DNA of 64,000 bases, taken from NCBI GenBank assembly GCA_017871115.1, contig JAFCIZ010000002.1, positions 2,563,501-2,627,500 on the forward strand, written 5' to 3'. How positions within the stretch are numbered: position 1 is the first letter of the stretch; each line of letters opens with the position of its first letter. The notes beneath the pieces were generated by a model that did not search any database, was not told the origin of the DNA, and saw only the letters and a program-made list of their open reading frames with translations. Both the position numbers and the translations under genes were made by a program. Below, piece after piece: positions 12,201 to 24,205 of this stretch. This DNA is from Cunninghamella blakesleeana. Its lineage: Eukaryota; Mucoromycota; Mucoromycetes; Mucorales; Cunninghamellaceae.

Positions 12201-12604
12201 TGCTGTGATGATGAATGATAAATAATTGCATTAGGATGGAACAAGTCGGTATTAGGTTCCAAATGTAAAGAGAATGATTGATTAAATCCTTCAAATTGTA
12301 ACCTTATTTTATCTTCATATTCAATATCATGTATACTTCTTTTGTTTATTTTTGATATATGAGCATGAGAAGAAGAAGGTGATGATGATATATCTAAGTT
12401 TATATTTGTGATAGGTTCTATTCTATTTAATTTTTCATTATTAATGCTATGTCCTAGGTAGAGAGAAAGGTTGTTGATACATATATAGTTAGTCTTATAA
12501 TTATTATTATTTTTTCTTTTTTGTTCAACTTTTAATAAGTATATACCTTCAACTAATAATGCTAATAAGGTTGATATAAAATAGACCCATTTTAAAATCA
12601 TCAA
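9206..12604 (-). CDS. ADAM family zinc metalloprotease, single-pass membrane protein
   Basis: Eleven exons on the minus strand (12604-12547, 12453-12042, 11912-11518, 11420-11403, 11295-10986, 10876-10758, 10676-10629, 10528-10328, 10231-10090, 9956-9565, 9483-9206) sum to 790 codons in frame. Order: signal peptide (residues 1-19), prodomain, reprolysin domain beginning near AYMGAADCTYT, zinc site HEIGHGFGAVHD (His447, His451, His457; Glu448 catalytic) and Met-turn YIMNP. A disintegrin-like Cys-rich region follows (CGNGIVEQGEDCDPG), then a Cys-rich/EGF-like part, one transmembrane helix (IAIPVGVVLLLIIIGIICSC) and a basic, then proline-rich tail (PPPPPVPPH) suited to SH3 binding. It should act as a cell-surface or secretory-pathway sheddase. 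Fungal ADAMs are known, but substrates here are unknown. The 58-nt first exon encodes just the signal peptide. The fourth exon is only 18 nt. Confidence 0.92.
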
Positions 12605-13812
12605 TTAGCTGTAATACAAGTAATAAATATATAACCAAATATGTATCTATATCTATCTGGATAATCCAGGTAACTAAAGTATAAAAAAATAAGAGAGAGA
12701 GAGGAAAAAAAAGAAAAAGAAAAAAAGAATAAGTTTTATAAATATAATAATATAACTGAGTTTCAAGGTTTAATTTGTGTACCTATATTTGGGAAAATCT
12801 ATAGAACGTCCATATAATTAAAGTTTATTGAAAGGTATACATACAAATTGTTTCCGTGGTGTACTTCAGGAATCTATTCGAAATAAAAAAGTGAAAAAAA
12901 AAAAAAAGAAATGAGAATTACCATGTAAATAAATTCACATTTTATTCAATAAAGAAAGCGTTCTATTTATTCTTATATATGAATGCAAGTATATTATCTT
13001 TATAGTTGTTATTATTATTATTATTATGCTGTTTATAATTAGCTCTTACGATTTTCTATTTTTATAAATATAGTTTACTCAGCAAAACTTTAGGGTTCCT
13101 CTTTAAATTTGAAGCAGATGGATGAATCATTATAATTGGTATATGTGCAAGATGTCGATATTGTAAAATATATATAGGGTTTATTATGAATAGTTCATTT
13201 TAACGTATTGTAACATAAGTATATAAATATTCATACATTTAAAAAGTAATTAGAAAGAAAAAGAAATGGTTGAAAGAGAAAATAGTTTATTAAAAATAAG
13301 CCGCCTGTGCGGAGATTTAAAAAATAGATGATGGTTTTTTAAAAAATAAAACAATAGAGATTAGTAGTATTAATTAGATTTTTACATAAACATTTTGTCA
13401 TTTTACTGTCAAAAATGGTAGGCTAAAACTCTTTTATATATACTTGTTTAATTTTAAATTTTATATATTTTCGTTATATACCCAAGTATAATTTTTTTAT
13501 ATCTACAACCTATATTATTCTTTTTTATAAAACACTATTTTAAAAATAAATAAAAGAAACTAAAAGAAAATAAAAAGGATGATATATGAATAAAAGTGGA
13601 AAATAAAAGATTGTAAAATAAAGTATTTTATGCACCAAAAAATCATTTTGGAAATATAACACACGAAGCACAATTAATATTAATATAATAAAATAAACTT
13701 GGTAGTAGCAAAATAAGAATTAAAATAGAGAATATTTCCCTACGATAGAATGATATATAACATAGGGTAGTAAACTTATTTGGCGATTATCGCCATTTCT
13801 TGAAAGATGTAC

Positions 13813-13849
<37 letters not shown>

Positions 13850-16217
13850 GCATACATTAGTAAACTTATTTGGCGATTGTCGTCATTCCTTAAAATATAT
13901 ATTAAGCATATGAAATTCATTATGTAATGCATACATTAATATCCTTTATTATTATGCCACCATCCTACATATATATATAACCATTTTTATACTGTATATT
14001 ATATTCTGTATTATAGATTCTATTTAGTTGATTTTCTTGCAAATTTTTACTATATTATTACTTGAAAAAGAATTTGAAAATACCAAGCGTATTATTTTGA
14101 ATGGTCAATGTTATTTCAATGTTGGTTATGCATATATTCAATTTTTCATTTTTTGACTTATTTGCGCACGTTCCAAAGAAAATATATATACATATATATA
14201 TATATAAAAGATGATGATGACGTTTATTAGGTACAAAATTTATTTTATTATATAAGGTGATACTTTTTTTTAATATATGTATACTTTTTAACTGTTACAT
14301 AAAATAAGCCTATTAATATATATATATATTTATATACGTAGACGATTTTATTTTTAAATTACCTATATTGGGTAAAGTATGCATTGTATATATATAATAA
14401 ACATTAAGAATCAATGTAATGAATGAATATGTTTAGATTATTTTTTACTTTATTACTATTATTATTTCTTAGTCATTGTTGACAAATATACTTTATTTTT
14501 ATCTTTTTCTAAGAATATCAATATTATATTGAAAAATGTAACATTCATTCCCATAAAGGTAATTATAAAATAGTTTATAGTTTATGACTTAATAAACATG
14601 TGAGATACTATTTATTTAGTTTTTTTATTTTTATTTTTTTTTATTTTCGTATCTTTAGTTTTTGATACCATTTTTTTTTTTTTTTCGAGATGATGAAACT
14701 TTTTAAATGACAATAGAAAAATATCAACAAAAATAAAATAAAACGCTTCGCGCGACTCTTCATTTTTCGACGACGGAGTTTTAAGATTAGCTGTAAAATA
14801 GATCTTCTTTATTTGTTTACCATTACTGCTGGTGATTACCCTAATAGGGAGAAAGTGTAACCATTTTTTTCAATTGTAATAAAAAAATTAATCAAGGTTT
14901 AACCATTTCCCCCGGGCTTTTAAACTATTTCAGTGTCACTTTTTTTTTTTTTTGGTGCCAAACTTAAATTAGTAGGAAAAAATGGGTTAATTTTTTTTTT
15001 TTTTATATTCTGTAGATCATTCTAATGGTTTTAATACTCAGATTGGCTATCTTTTATCTTTAAAATTTATTTAATGACTAATATGGATTCTGAATAAAAT
15101 AAAAAATAAGAAACTGTGAGCTATTTTGTTATAAACATCTAGGAATTTTATTATTAATGTTTTATTAGTATAAAATAGAGTCAATAAATAAAAGATAAAA
15201 AAAGTAATATATCTAAATCTATATTTTAAATAGAAACCTTAAATTTTATTATAGATTATCTCGTTTAGCCATTCATAATTAAAGAAGGTGTAGGACAAGA
15301 AAATGTATTCGTCATTCATATTGTAGTACCTAAATAAAAAAGCCCAAAAATAATAATAATTCTTACCCACGCTTGCTTACTTCCATTGGATCGGCGTTTT
15401 TCTATCACACACAAGCACACACACAAATTTCATTTAACCTTGATCATGGACATAATAATTTTCGACAGAATTATTAATTTTTTTGAAGTTTAAAAAAAAA
15501 ATAATAATCCCACATGGTTTATATTCTAATCTAGTAGTTTACTTGTTCATTTTAATTTTTTCATATTAAATATGGATCTGTTTCATTGGTCGATCATTTA
15601 TAGTTTTATATTGAATTTCTCTCGTGTCGTTATAATTTCTTATTTTCAAATGATTGAATGCTTAAAGAAGTAAAAGAAAACTATATAATATTAATCATCC
15701 GTAATAATTATAATATATATCTATTAATATTATTATAATTATAGTTATATTTATTATTATATATAATAATAGAGCGATGTGATATTTATATATTTATATA
15801 AATATAATTAATTTTCTAGTAATTTGTACAAAGTTATAAATATAAAATAGATCAGGTTCTTTTTTTTAATTTTAAAGGAAAGGTCGAATGGATTAGAGAA
15901 ATGAAAAAATAGATATATTTATAAAAAGTAAAAACTCAGTTATAACTTTTTGACTTTTTGGGATATTAAAACTCCGTTTTTTTTTTTTGATTTTGGGTTA
16001 CTTTAGTATATTGAAACATATTTGGCCCAACTTTTTTTCTTTTTTTTTAATCATCAAATGATATATATATTTATGTTTTTTTTTTATTTCTCTCTTTCTT
16101 TCTTTCTCTTTCCTTTTTTTTTTAAGTTTTTCATATTTTTTTTTAATAATAACTGTATTTTTTTCTTTTTCATAATCTATTTTTTTTTTATAAGCAATTC
16201 ACAATAATATTAGTAAT
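12605..16217. other. 3.6 kb gene-free divergent interval with small repeats
   Basis: This is the largest gap in the window, lying between the divergent ADAM and FYR genes. It contains TA microsatellites, a two-copy 38-bp direct repeat (13768-13805 and 13858-13895), AT-rich inverted repeats near 15700-15770, a GC-richer patch near 14745-14780 (CGCTTCGCGCGACTC, then CGACGACGGAG) and two CGGAGTTTTA words (14774-14783 and, inverted, 15967-15976). I see no coding region or RNA gene. Confidence 0.5.
13768..13895 (+). repeat. Two-copy 38-bp direct repeat flanking a TA microsatellite
   Basis: Copies at 13768-13805 and 13858-13895 start 90 bp apart. Both begin TAGTAAACTTATTTGGCGAT, and they differ at four positions, all transitions. 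Copy 1 contains the perfect palindrome GGCGAT-T-ATCGCC (13782-13794). Copy 2 has lost it (GGCGATTGTCGTC). An (AT)n run of about 30 bp lies between them. Origin unknown. Confidence 0.75.
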
Positions 16218-19035
16218 ATGGATAAACAAGAGGATCAAATAAAAGGTATTAATATAAATAGAATATATATATATATATATATATATTAAAAAAGGTTAAA
16301 CTTACCAAGTTTATTTTTATATTTTATATTCTTTTTTTTTTAATATTAAAAATATGTTGATAGTTAAAGTTTATTATTCATTACGAGGTAGTACATCTAC
16401 GCGACTTTCGACTTTTCAAATATCAACTAAATATGATCAGAATACCAATATTATTTCAATACCCTTAAAAAAATGTTTATGGTCTATTTGTTCTTCAAGG
16501 TAAACTTGGCTATTCTTTTATAAAACGCACACACACATACATACATACATATATATATATATATATTTATTATTATTATTTAGTTAAATATGGAATTTTT
16601 TCTTTTTAAAACAAATGCCACGTGATGTTCATAAAAACGATGTTAATATTGATCAATCTTTTTCTTTTTTATTGTTTTAGTCCTGATATGATTTGCCATG
16701 ATCATGATTTATCTATTTATACCGCTAATTTTCATGAATCATTGAATCATTTTGATCAACAAGATAAATATATTTGGGAAGGTCATGGTTTGATGTCTTG
16801 GGTAATGGATGATCAACATGCCAACGATACTCAAATTGAAGGAAAATTTAATTATTCATCTAATCAACCACCTTACATTGATGTTTATATTGAATTGCAA
16901 CCTGTAAATAATAATATTTTACATTAATATATATGTATATTTTAAATAAATGATCAATGACTAATTTTCCTTTTTATTTATTTATTATTTATTTTAATTA
17001 TGCTTCTAGACTTTAAAATGGTGTAAAACAGAATTTTATAATGCACTTCAATCACAAGATTTCGAAGGTTTTAAACAATTATCATTATCTTCTTCATCAT
17101 CATCAACACAAAATTGTAAATGTAGTATACATTCCACAGCTAATCCACAACAACAACAATCAATAAATGATGATAATGAATTTAATAGATTTTTAAAAAG
17201 AAGAAAGTTAACACCACCACCAACACCATTATCAGCCAGTTCTACGTCTCCCACTTTATTACCATCGATTCATCCTAATAATAATAATTATAATAATAAT
17301 AATAATAATCCTACATCTTCTCCTCCTCGTTTACCTCCACCTGCAAGTATGATTTCACAAATGTCTTCTCCCCCATTACCGTTACCCTTGTCACAGAATA
17401 ATCAACATCAACATCACCCTAATACTTTATTTAGACCCGAACCATTATTGCCCTCTTCATCAGATTATTATCGATCCTCCTCAACCTTTCATTCATCAAG
17501 TATGCCATTTAAACATGATAATGATCCTCGCTCTGCTTTTTCTACTTTATCAGCAAATAATAATACTTATCATCATCATTCATCTTTTTCTTCAACAAGT
17601 TCCTCTTCAGCTACTTTTTCTCCTCCTTTATCATCTTCAACACCACCTCCATCATCATCTAATAATAATAATACTATTGATTCAATCAATCATACCAATC
17701 AACAGCATCATACCAGTTTTGATCAAACCAATAATAATAAAGATATTAATATGATGCCTGTTGTTTATACTCCAAGCAATAAAAAAAAGAAAAGACATCA
17801 TGGTATACCAACCAATTCAATGAATAATAATAACCATAATAATAATAATAAATATAGACAATCACAACAACAATCTCAATCTCAACAAGTAGCTGCTATT
17901 CGGACTTATTATGAAGTTGATAAAGATCAACATGGAAAATACATTTTACCGGTTGAAATTGATTCCTGGACTGTCGTTGATTTAGGAACGGTAGTATATG
18001 ATCGACCTGCTTATCATAATCAACGTTATGTTTACCCAGTTGGTTATACTGTTAGAAAGTAAACCTTTATATATATATAGAAAGAAAGAGAGAAAGACTA
18101 CTTTATTTTATTATATTTTACTTATTATTATTTTTTTTTAAAATAGATGGTACCGAAGTATGGTAGATGCTAAAAGTGATACTCAATATACATGTCGTAT
18201 TTTAGATAATGGTCGTGAACCAAAGGTAATTAAGATATGAAGAAGGAAAATATAAAAAAAAATTACATAATTTGAAACAATGATATATGTACATATACAT
18301 CCAAATTAAAACTATTTGTATTTTTTATTCCAAACTAGTTTGAAGTCACTGCAGATGATTGTTTAGTTACTTATTCAGGGCCAACGCCAACCACCGTGTG
18401 GACTATAATTGTTAGGTAAACATTAAAAAATAAATAAATAAAAAAAATAAATATTTTATTTATGTTTATTTATTTTTCTTGTATCTATTTATTTATTTAT
18501 ATTTACTTATTTATTTATATTTATTTAAATTAGACGTGCTTTTGCTATTCGAAATCAAGAATATGGTCATAATCCTGTTGGACCCGACTTTTTTGGGCTA
18601 AGAAAAAATACCATTGCTAAAATGATTCAAGATTTACCAAATGTTGATAAATGTTCACAATATGTATGGCAAACATTTGAACCCGCAAGATTTAATAAAC
18701 CTGGTAGAAATCGAAGAAGATTAGATACCATGATTACTGGATCCGTTTTAGGTGGGGTAAATTATAGCTTAACCAGTGGCCGATTAAATACCGCCGTCAG
18801 TCATCAACAACATCAATTACAAATTCAAAAACGTCGACTATCTTCTGCAATGGGCGTTACTGGAACCTTGGATACAGCAAATCAAGACAATGGTAATAGC
18901 CATGATAATAATAACACTAATAACAATGATCTTCGTTATTCTACTTCTCCTTCACCACCAACCTCCTCATCCCCAACTTCTTCTCCTAATTACCACCATC
19001 ATCATCCTTCAAAAAAAGTGATTGAAAGTATTTAA
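16218..19035 (+). CDS. FYRN/FYRC (F/Y-rich) domain chromatin-type protein
   Basis: Seven exons (16218-16245, 16364-16499, 16681-16903, 17010-18058, 18147-18225, 18339-18415, 18534-19035) give 697 residues. The N-terminal 130 residues include VKVYYSLRGSTSTRLSTFQ and an acidic, aromatic block. The middle is long Ser/Pro/Asn/His low complexity (17050-17890). Residues of the FYRN domain begin near YILPVEIDSWTVVDLGTVVY and continue into YPVGYTVRKWYRSM. The FYRC part follows (YTCRILDNGREPKFEV, then VGPDFFGL and DLPNVDKC), so the two are contiguous as in TBRG1, MLL/Trithorax and some JmjC proteins. No SET, JmjC or PHD domain is present, so it would be a non-catalytic partner in a nuclear complex. 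That role is inferred from the domain. The C-terminus (about 140 residues) is basic then low complexity. Confidence 0.85.
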
Positions 19036-19727
19036 AAAAAAAAAGTGTAAAAAAGATTGTTTTTTTTTATTATATGTTTATTTTTTTTTATTATTATTAT
19101 TACTATTATTAAGCCTTTTTTAATGTTATTATTTTTTTTTTTTATTTCTCCCTTCATTTTATATTTTTATTATTATTATTATTTTTTAAGTGTATTATTA
19201 TTCTTATTCTTATGTATAATTTATGATTTTTATTTTTATTTTACGTACGTATTTATTTATATATACATATAACCCTCACCAAAAAAAGAAAAGAAAAAGA
19301 AAAAAATCCCTCGCTTTAGTTTTTATATATATATATTTGTTATTGTTATTATTATTATTATTATTATTATGAATAAAAAAATATTGTAGATATTTGGCAA
19401 AATAAAAAAACGCTTTTTTTTCTTCGTTTCGTTATATATTTTTACCCCAAAGTTGCCATTTCTTTTCTATGTAAGTAACTATGTTGTACAAACTGATTTT
19501 AAATAGTTTAAATGAGAGTGATTTCTATTTTTGACTTTTTTAATTGAGTGGCATTTTTTAAAGTTTAAAAAATATAAATTTTTTAGTCCAATTTTTTTTT
19601 TTTCGAAAGCCGCTATTAATTTTTTTTTCTTCCTTCCTTCTATCTATTTTTTTTTATTTATTTTTTTTTACATTTATATTATATACATATACATATATAT
19701 ATAATTATTATAGAAACCTTATTATAA
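19036..19727. other. Intergenic, T-rich 3'/promoter interval
   Basis: Mostly T-rich DNA with (TTA)n stretches (19180-19210, 19340-19370). The open frame across 19057-19272 is driven by Phe/Ile/Tyr codons from T runs and is not credible as a gene. Nothing else seen. Confidence 0.5.
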
Positions 19728-21130
19728 ATGGATTTATACAAAGAAAATAATAATAACAATAACTTATTAAAATCTGATACCACTTTAGAAGATGATAATC
19801 ATGTAACCGTTCCAGTTGATTTCTTATCCAAAGAAGATGAATCTCTGTCAAGCGAAGAACAACAACAAGACCATTCCAATAATATTTTTGACATAGCTAC
19901 TTTAGATGAAGAACAAGAACAAAGTATTGATCAAGATGATACAATGAATTTAGACCAAATTGATGATATTGAGTTACAAAAACTCGCCGAAGAAGAAGAA
20001 GAAAAATTAATACAACAAGAACTAGAAAAAGAAGAAGAACAAGAAAAAGGCAAATTAGATGTCGTGGATGAAGACATTGTCGATGAAACTTGGGATATGG
20101 ACAATAATAATAAGGACGATGAAGATGTGGTATTGGTACCTGATTCTCAACATACAAATAATAATGATGATGATTCTTTGAATATAACAGATGAAGAAAC
20201 AGTAGATGATTTACTATTAGAAGATGATAAAAGTGAACAAGAGAATAACATGGAAGAAGATGACGAATTAGCTGAAGTAGTAGAAGAAGAGGAAGGAGAA
20301 GAAGGAGAAGAAGAAGAAATAGTGGATGATGAAGAAGCCAATATTGAAGAACAAGATGATGTTACACCATTGGATAATAAAGGAGTCGATGAAGAAAAGG
20401 ATAATAATAGTAATAATAATGTTTGGGACGATGATGATGCATTATTATCATCTAATGAAGAAGTAAAAGACTATTCTGATATGTCTTACAATTTTCCAAC
20501 CGGGGATGAAGTTATCAATGAAGAAGAAATAGAACAACAGCAACAAAGTGATGAAGTAATAGAGCAAGAAGAAGAGGAAGAAGAAACCATTGAACAAGGT
20601 GCTATAGATATCACTGAGCAAGACCATATTGGAGAAACATTAGATCAAGCTTTGGACGCTTTACAACAAGATGCCCCCGAATTTATTAATAAAGATCTTC
20701 CAGCAATAGCATCTTCTCCTCATGTCCAATCAGCTAACCATGATCAACATCAGCTCTCTAGTATTGGTTCAAATAACGATATTTCTGTAGAAGATAAATC
20801 TTTATGGTTGTTTATTGCTATTGTCATTCTTATCTGTTTTAGAATATCCCATATTAAGGTAAAATTGGAATATTATATACTATTTATTTTTTCTTTTCAA
20901 TTAATTTAATAATCGGGATTTTTTTTGTTTATTTATATATATTTTTAATTTTTTTTAATATAGCGATTCCTGCTCAAATTATTGAAAGGTCCAGAATCAT
21001 CTTCCAATCTTCCTGTAAGTACAATGTCGAATATATATATTTATAGAATATGATGTATACATTTAGAATAGAAAATTCACGTTTTTTATTTTTTATTTTT
21101 TATTAGTATTATAACAAGGAATTAGATTAG
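19728..21130 (+). CDS. Highly acidic protein with one C-terminal membrane segment
   Basis: Three exons (19728-20858, 20964-21014, 21107-21130) encode 401 residues. About 345 residues are dominated by Glu, Asp, Gln and Asn with long E/D runs and no hydrophobic core, so this part should be disordered or coiled. One hydrophobic helix follows at residues about 358-373 (LWLFIAIVILICF), then a short basic stretch and KGPESSSNLPYYNKELD. The absence of a signal peptide suggests a membrane protein whose acidic domain faces the cytosol, with the last ~25 residues across the membrane. I do not recognise a family. Low-capacity cation binding by the acidic region would be a guess. The two short 3' exons are supported by good GT-AG sites and an intact frame. 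Confidence 0.72.
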
Positions 21131-21444
21131 AATATGTATTTTTTGTAATTTATCAATTTCTTTTTTTTTATACACCCCAAATTAATGCTTTTATTTATTT
21201 TTCTACCTATTATTTTTAATACATTGTACTTTATACTTAATTTAAATCAACTTTTTAAAATATTTTAATATAATCACCTAAATAATAATATCGTTATTTT
21301 TTTTAATAATAAAAAAAAATATTAAAAAAATTTTAAAATCGCCTATCACTTTTTTTTTTCATTGATATAAATAAAATGATCATCTTTTTACTTTTTTTTT
21401 TTTCTTCTCTTTCTAGACCTTTTTATATATATCCATAAAAAACA
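21131..21444. other. Short intergenic interval
   Basis: 314 bp of AT-rich DNA with poly(T) before the next start codon. No feature identified. Confidence 0.4.
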
Positions 21445-22334
21445 ATGAGAACTTTAAGTATTATGATGGCAGTTGCCATGGCAGCTATAAATGTATGTAA
21501 AGCAGACAACTTAGAATACTTCTTAGATAGTGAAGTACCCGGTAGTTTAGATGTTAAAGAAAGTCTTCAACCACCCGAAGGTCATCGATTATATGATGTT
21601 TGGTATGGTAAAGGAAATCGATTTTACCAATGTAATCCCGAAAAGGATGGGTTTGAACGTTGGTATAATGTTCAAACACATACCTTTTTATATGCTACTA
21701 AAGGAAAATCCGCTCCTTATGATGTAGAAGGTACTGAAATTGGTCAATTATCTATTGCTCCATTGAATATTACTCAAGGCCAACAACAGCAAAAGTAAGA
21801 TAATATATAATAATAATAACAATAGTAATGATAATAATAAAAATACATAATTGTTTAAAAAATTAAGAGATCAAAAAAAAAAAAAAAAAATAGCAGTAAT
21901 AATAATCATTTATTTCATTTTATCTTCTTTTTTTTTTCTTTTAATAAAAAAGATCCGATCCTATGGATATCTATTCTACGTTCTATTACCTTCCTGATGG
22001 ATCATGGACATCTTCTGCTCGACCATTATCAACAACCTCTAGAGAAAAGGATAGAGCAGAAAGAGGAGATAAAGATAATTTAGATGACCATTTAACCAAG
22101 ACATTGTTTTCATCTTCTGAAGGCTACTTATCTCATGCAAAATACATTGTACGTTTGAATACTTTAGATGGTGCTCGTCCTGAGAATAGTGCTTGTACTG
22201 AAAAGGGTATGGTGGTAAATAAACCTTTCACAGCTTATTACATGTTATATACAGATCAATCTAATGCTGAATCTTTACAAAGAGAACAAAGCTCTTGGAA
22301 AGCTATGGTGGATAAATATTCTCCAGATCATTAA
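21445..22334 (+). CDS. Secreted DUF3455-like protein
   Basis: Two exons (21445-21794 and 21953-22334, the intron ending in AAAAAG) give 243 residues. A signal peptide is clear (MRTLSIMMAVAMAAINVCKA). The mature part has PPEGHRLYDVWYGKGNRFYQC, followed by YLPDGSW and YIVRLNTLDGARP with a later Cys and YYMLYTDQ near the end. This order (PxGxxLxxVxxGxGxQxYxC, then DGSW, then V-R-x-N-T-x-G) resembles the DUF3455 family of secreted fungal and bacterial proteins, whose function is not established. Confidence in the family is moderate because the motifs are short. Secretion is the firm prediction. Confidence 0.72.
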
Positions 22335-23414
22335 AAAATAATGCTTTATAATAATCAATTATCGTAATCGTTAATAGTAATAATATTCCTTATTTTTTTT
22401 TAATATTCATTTTAAATAAAATATATATCCTATTTTTTTCACTTATCTTTATGTGCACAAAATGATTTTTAACCCAAGGCATCATCATTCTACGCCTTGA
22501 ATGGATCATGAACAAAATTTTTTGTATATTTGTGTTCTATATATTATATGAATAAAAATGAAATCAGACAAAATAAATAATATAATATAATAATAAAGTA
22601 TTGATTATTGTCTAATATTCTCTCAAGAGTAAAATCAATTAGAAAATCTAATATAATTTTTGCAAAATTATATTTTGGTAGTATCATTAAATCCTGGAAG
22701 TCTTAAATTAAATATCTTGAAGATTTTCCTTTACTATTATATTTTTTTATTATACATCATATCATTATTATATCATCATATTTTGTAAATAAAAAAGCAG
22801 TGTCTTTTGATTATATATAGATAACCCATTGAATCAAAAATATTTTGTAGATTTTTTTTTTCTTTAAACTAGTAGTTCTGGAGTTGAAACTAATAATATA
22901 TGAAGTCGTAAAACAAGCTGATATATATATATATATATATATTCTTGATCAATATATATGTATTTATATACCAACTGTAAAATAGCAACTTGACATATTT
23001 AGATAATCGGTGTTGACTTTGAAAAAAAAATGAAGGTACAATACAAAGTTAGGAAACAGAATATTATTTTCATTTCATAACATTAAATAGATGGCTATTT
23101 AAGAAATAGTTTTTTAATAGATAGATTGATAATAATGATATTCAAAAAAAAATATTAAACAGTAATTTATTGATATTTAGAAAACTGGTAAAATTAATAT
23201 AATATAAAATATTAACGTTAAAATGGTAGTGTTTTTCTTGTTTGTGCTGAATTTTAAAAAAATTCGGTCCGCGTATTTTTTTTTTAAAAATCGCGTTATT
23301 GTTTTTTTTTCTTCCCTTCATTTTTTTTTTCTTTACCTTTTTTTAATACTACATAACGCGCTTTATTATATTAATATATATACCACATTCATTAATTTAA
23401 AATAAATTTTAGTC
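22335..23414. other. 1.1 kb intergenic interval
   Basis: AT-rich, with a small GC-containing hairpin (CAAGGC...GCCTTG) near 22476-22500 in the 3' region of the preceding gene and a TA run at 22921-22941. GGTCCGCG near 23265 is the only other GC-rich word. No gene seen. Confidence 0.45.
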
Positions 23415-24172
23415 ATGTCAGATCGTCCTAGAAGAAAAAGAAAGCAAAATAATGTTAACAATAAAACAGTTAGGTAAATATGAATCATATGAATATGGAA
23501 TGAGCAAATTTTTTATTCCACTTTTTGTTTTAAAAAATTACATTTGATTCGAATGAAAAAAAAGGATGTTTTTATTCATATATATTTTTCATTTTTTTTT
23601 TTCAATCTTTCTTAAATAAAAGTAATGTACATTATGTTGGTTACGTAGAAGATGAAGAATCAGTAGAGGCTATTATGAAAAAGTTTGAAGAGTTAGATCG
23701 GATTCAAAGAGAATTTCAAAGTATGGCTGTCAAATCAGATCCCGTCGTTCCTACATCAACATCCTCTTCATCACCGCCATCACAAACAACAACAGATCCT
23801 AATAGTAACAATGAGAGTCACGATGAATCCAGTAATAACACACCTGAATCGTCTTCATCAACACCAACAAGGGATACCGATCTAGATCTACTTGATGTGG
23901 ATACAATGATGGATATACCTGATACTTCACAGCCTTTAACTGAAGAACAGCTACAAGAAGTGTTTAAACGGACTTCGGCTTTTTCAGTGAAAAGCGCTAT
24001 GATGGATTCAATTGCAATCGATGATATGGATGATATGGAGTTATGGCAAGTGGAATTTAATGATGGGAATACTGAAGAAATTTATGAAGAGGAGTAAGTT
24101 TTTATTAAGAAAAGAAAAGAAAACCCAATATATATATATCAATCATATGAAACTTATTATTGCTACTACTAC

Positions 24173-24205
<33 letters not shown>

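Noticed and set aside
13805..13850. (AT)n run coded as Tyr-Ile in a minus-strand frame (13720-13932)
   Set aside because: Frame results from the microsatellite and the repeat copies; no credible protein.
16022..16207. Open frame of Phe/Ile/Tyr codons upstream of the FYR gene
   Set aside because: Translation of T-rich DNA; no other amino-acid diversity, no homology-like motif.
19057..19272. 71-codon frame downstream of the FYR gene
   Set aside because: Composed of TTT/ATT/TAT codons from T and TTA runs; 3' UTR-like DNA.
22476..22500. Hairpin CAAGGC...GCCTTG after the DUF3455-like gene
   Set aside because: Bacterial-terminator-like form has no meaning in a nuclear genome; the stem is only 6 bp and probably chance.
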